Source: Methanoregula boonei 6A8 (GTDB lineage: Archaea; Halobacteriota; Methanomicrobia; Methanomicrobiales; Methanospirillaceae). From it: a DNA stretch of 64,000 nucleotides. Location of the stretch: positions 1,612,001 to 1,676,000 of the forward strand of contig NC_009712.1 of the NCBI RefSeq assembly GCF_000017625.1. The letters run 5' to 3'. The notes beneath the pieces were generated by a model. It worked only from the letters and a program-made list of their open reading frames with translations. It was not told the origin of the DNA and did not search any database. Of this stretch, positions 62,262 through 64,000 are shown piece after piece. The position numbers and the translations under genes are program-made. How positions within the stretch are numbered: the stretch's first letter is position 1; each line of letters starts with the position of its first letter.

Positions 62262-62420
62262 TCAGGTCACACTTTTTAGACACAGCGTTATTACCGCAAT
62301 CCCGATGAGCAAACAGATTGCTCCAAGTTGGGAATTTGTTGACATAAGTCCCATGCCTACAAAAAGCAAAACTCCTGCGAGAAGGATAACGGTTATCACA
62401 CCGCATAAATTAGCAGCCAT
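62262..62420 (-). CDS. Small membrane protein, 52 aa, two helices
   Basis: A 52-residue protein starting MAANLCGVITVILLAGVLLF, with a second helix near residues 32-48 and a short LKSVT tail. It is the intact relative of the chimera at 59494-59814. It lies just left of repeat R5, divergent from it. No ribosome binding site stands out before the ATG. The family is unknown. Confidence 0.45.
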   Translation of the reverse strand: MAANLCGVITVILLAGVLLFVGMGLMSTNSQLGAICLLIGIAVITLCLKSVT

Positions 62421-62548
62421 ACCGGGCATAGGGATTACCTTCTGTTACTGAAGCATAATTTTTGTGGATGCTACCGGTCCGAAATTTTATCATTATCTCA
62501 CCCGGGTTAACACTTGTTTTCACACCTTACGCGAAGTAAACAGAACCG
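62318..62548 (+). repeat. Segmental duplicate D2 (pair with 59711-59942)
   Basis: Aligns with D1 in the same orientation. It includes the start of the small membrane gene and about 125 bases upstream of it, and runs up to the left edge of repeat R5. Confidence 0.65.
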
Positions 62549-62566
62549 TCGGTGGACAGCAGACTC

Positions 62567-62943
62567 ACCTCCTCCGGGGGTGTATGGTCCGACAGCCCTT
62601 CCAGACCTGATCAGACCTGCATTAATCCGGGCCCGTATCGGGCTCCGATTCCCTGTCCCCCATTTTGCCCCCTCTCGGAAACGCCCGTAAATCGCTTCTT
62701 TTCGGTTCGCGTAGAAAAGAAGCCCCATAATCGCCCCGTTTGCCGAAATTCGCCCGATTTCGATGTCAGCTATTGGCCACCAAGGGCCCTAGAATCGAGG
62801 GTAATTCTGACCCGGACTTTTACCTATCTGACACCCGAAAAGGCAAAAAAGGGCCGAATTTGAGGAACTTTTTTCCGGGGAGGGGATTAAAAAACGGGCA
62901 AACTGGGCCCTGTTTGTTTCTTCGGGAATAGGGCGAGTATCCG
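62567..62943 (-). repeat. Dispersed ~300-bp repeat, copy R5 (inverted)
   Basis: Opposite orientation to R1-R3. The core CGAAATTCGCCCGATTTCGA-TGTCAGCTATTGGCCACC lies at 62744-62781, and GGGCCCTAGAATCGAGG follows. The right end extends to a CCGGGG-AGGGGATTAAAAAACGGG block and an ACTGGGCCCTGTTTGTTTC block that matches the left end of R3. It is the longest copy. Confidence 0.85.
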
Positions 62944-63148
62944 CCGGGTCTGATTGTTCAAGAGAGCATTTGCCGAAAAGACACGATCTCACGTTTCACT
63001 ACACCTGCCCATCACGCGGATAATCTAAATTAAATTCTATATTTTTTAGATTTTTACTTGCGTGAAAATATACGATCAATTGTTAACGAACCAAACTTAA
63101 TGAAGCGAAAGTAATATCATTTCAACATTTTTTAATCATTAAATATCC
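62944..63148. other. Transition into AT-rich DNA
   Basis: GC-rich repeat DNA gives way at about 63000-63030 to AT-rich DNA with TTAAAT and TTTTTAGATTTTT stretches and TATA-like sequence just before the nuclease gene. The sharp change marks a likely junction of acquired DNA. Confidence 0.5.
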
Positions 63149-64000
63149 ATGGCAAGAAAAGGTAGATATTTAGAGAAATTTGTTGCTCTATTAGAGAAAA
63201 TTGAAGTCCCAGATGCTATAATTACAACTCCCGATCGTATTGTTGATTCAGTAACTAATCGATCACGTGAAGTTGATGTTTTAGTAAAACTCAAAACAGG
63301 AGATCTAATTTTTTTAGAATGTCGTGATAGAAAATCAAAAGGCGGGGTTGAATGGATTGAGCAAGTTATCCAAAAGGCACGAGATAATAAAGCAGACAAA
63401 GTTATTGTTGTGTCTTCTTCAGGATTTACAAAAAGTGCAATCAAGAAAGCTAAGGTTTACAATATAGGATATAGAACGCTTAGAGAAGTCACCGCGCAAG
63501 AAATCGGTTCTTGGTTACAGTGTCGAGAAGTTCTATGCAGAACCCCCAACGTAAATTTTTTACGAATAGATATAAATTTAGTAAATCCAGTATCTTCCGA
63601 TTTTGTATATGAGGGTATTCCACCAAAATCACACGATATTGTATTTTTGAATAAGAAAGATGGAAAATTATTAAGTTTTTGGAATTTGTGGCAATCTTCA
63701 AATTTCGATTTTGTATATAATTCATTACAACCAAATGGAGAGAGGAGAACACGCCTTGTCAATTTAAATTTAGATCCCAAATTGCATGTAATTGCACTTA
63801 TCGGGAAACAAGGATTGGCTGATGTGGAAAATTTTAAAGCAATTGCAGAATTTTGGATAGAAGAAAAATGGGTACCTCTAACCTATCGGAAATATGAAGG
63901 AGATAACGGGGTGATCAGTGAAATGATCGAAGCCGAATTGCCAATAAATAAGGAGAGAGGAATTGTGACATTTCATAGAAAACCCGAAAAGAACGGAGAG
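63149..64000 (+). CDS. Mrr-like PD-(D/E)XK nuclease, truncated by window end
   Basis: An open frame of 284 codons running off the window. The N-terminal part carries SREVDVLVKLKTGDLIFLEC, then RDRKSKGGVEWIEQVIQKAR. This is the Asp...Glu-Cys-Arg arrangement of restriction-endonuclease-like domains, where ECRxR stands for the usual ExK, followed by a helix and KVIVVSSSGFTKSAIKKA, which is typical of Mrr-like proteins. The remaining part is unrecognised. Codons are strongly A/T-ending (TTA, AAA, GAT, ATT), unlike the rest of the window, which indicates transfer. The ATG follows TTAAATATCC with no ribosome binding site. Confidence 0.75.
   Translation, partial: MARKGRYLEKFVALLEKIEVPDAIITTPDRIVDSVTNRSREVDVLVKLKTGDLIFLECRDRKSKGGVEWIEQVIQKARDNKADKVIVVSSSGFTKSAIKKAKVYNIGYRTLREVTAQEIGSWLQCREVLCRTPNVNFLRIDINLVNPVSSDFVYEGIPPKSHDIVFLNKKDGKLLSFWNLWQSSNFDFVYNSLQPNGERRTRLVNLNLDPKLHVIALIGKQGLADVENFKAIAEFWIEEKWVPLTYRKYEGDNGVISEMIEAELPINKERGIVTFHRKPEKNGE

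Overview
The window is archaeal and most resembles a Methanomicrobiales methanogen (Methanoregula-like). The evidence is the archaeal aromatic pathway that starts with 2-amino-3,7-dideoxy-heptulosonate synthase and 3-dehydroquinate synthase II, a CDC48/VAT ATPase, archaeal ThiC, an archaeal RecJ-like DHH protein with an S1 domain, a UPF0200 kinase, many PAS proteins, Thr/Pro-rich surface proteins, TATA-type promoters and T-run terminators. Most of the window is GC-rich. The last 1 kb is strikingly AT-rich. I saw no tRNA, rRNA or CRISPR array.

Layout. 1-13000: pgk, a PsiE-like membrane protein, several small proteins, a TIGR00027-type methyltransferase, a cupredoxin-like lipoprotein, an HTH-PAS regulator, a secreted S-layer-like protein, a site-2 protease with CBS domains, a flavin reductase-like protein and an RNase HI. 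13200-21300: a compact aromatic amino acid operon with two tandem heptulosonate synthases, DHQ synthase II, tyrA, pheA, aroA, an aroK-aroE fusion and aroC, mostly joined by 4-base overlaps. It ends in a T10 run. In front of the first gene is a 36-codon ORF packed with Phe, Tyr and Trp codons, followed immediately by a perfect 9-bp stem, which has the form of an attenuation-type leader. The missing step, aroD, lies at 26.1-26.7 kb. 21300-30850: a lone sensor domain, an MFS exporter, a TetR regulator divergent from a DUF2284/metallo-beta-lactamase pair with a visible operator palindrome, a membrane protein, a U32 peptidase-family protein with an apparent 5' frameshift, tpiA and a 35-aa membrane peptide.

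30950-33640: adenine deaminase with a lipoprotein and an HTH-CBS regulator. 33870-41140: a ParA-like ATPase followed by two soluble chemoreceptors, CheW and CheR, with no CheA or CheY nearby. 41150-46900: membrane and small proteins, the RecJ-like protein, a tandem array of about 32-base hairpin units and one copy of a dispersed repeat. 47150-55570: a stand-alone PrimPol domain, a phosphoribosyltransferase, an overlapping run of radical SAM/UPF0200/TIM-barrel/RNase Z genes, thiC and CDC48. 55800-58930: a GT39-like membrane glycosyltransferase, GtrA and a small membrane protein. 58930-64000: an accessory region with two dispersed-repeat copies, a duplicated small membrane gene, a decayed transposase-like fragment, an NHL-repeat/PKD surface protein and, at the edge, an AT-rich Mrr-like nuclease cut by the window end.

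The strongest candidates for something undescribed are the aromatic leader peptide (ribosome-mediated control in an archaeon), the five-copy roughly 300-bp repeat family with its linked small RGRPKGSKN protein gene, and the ParA-linked soluble chemoreceptor cluster.
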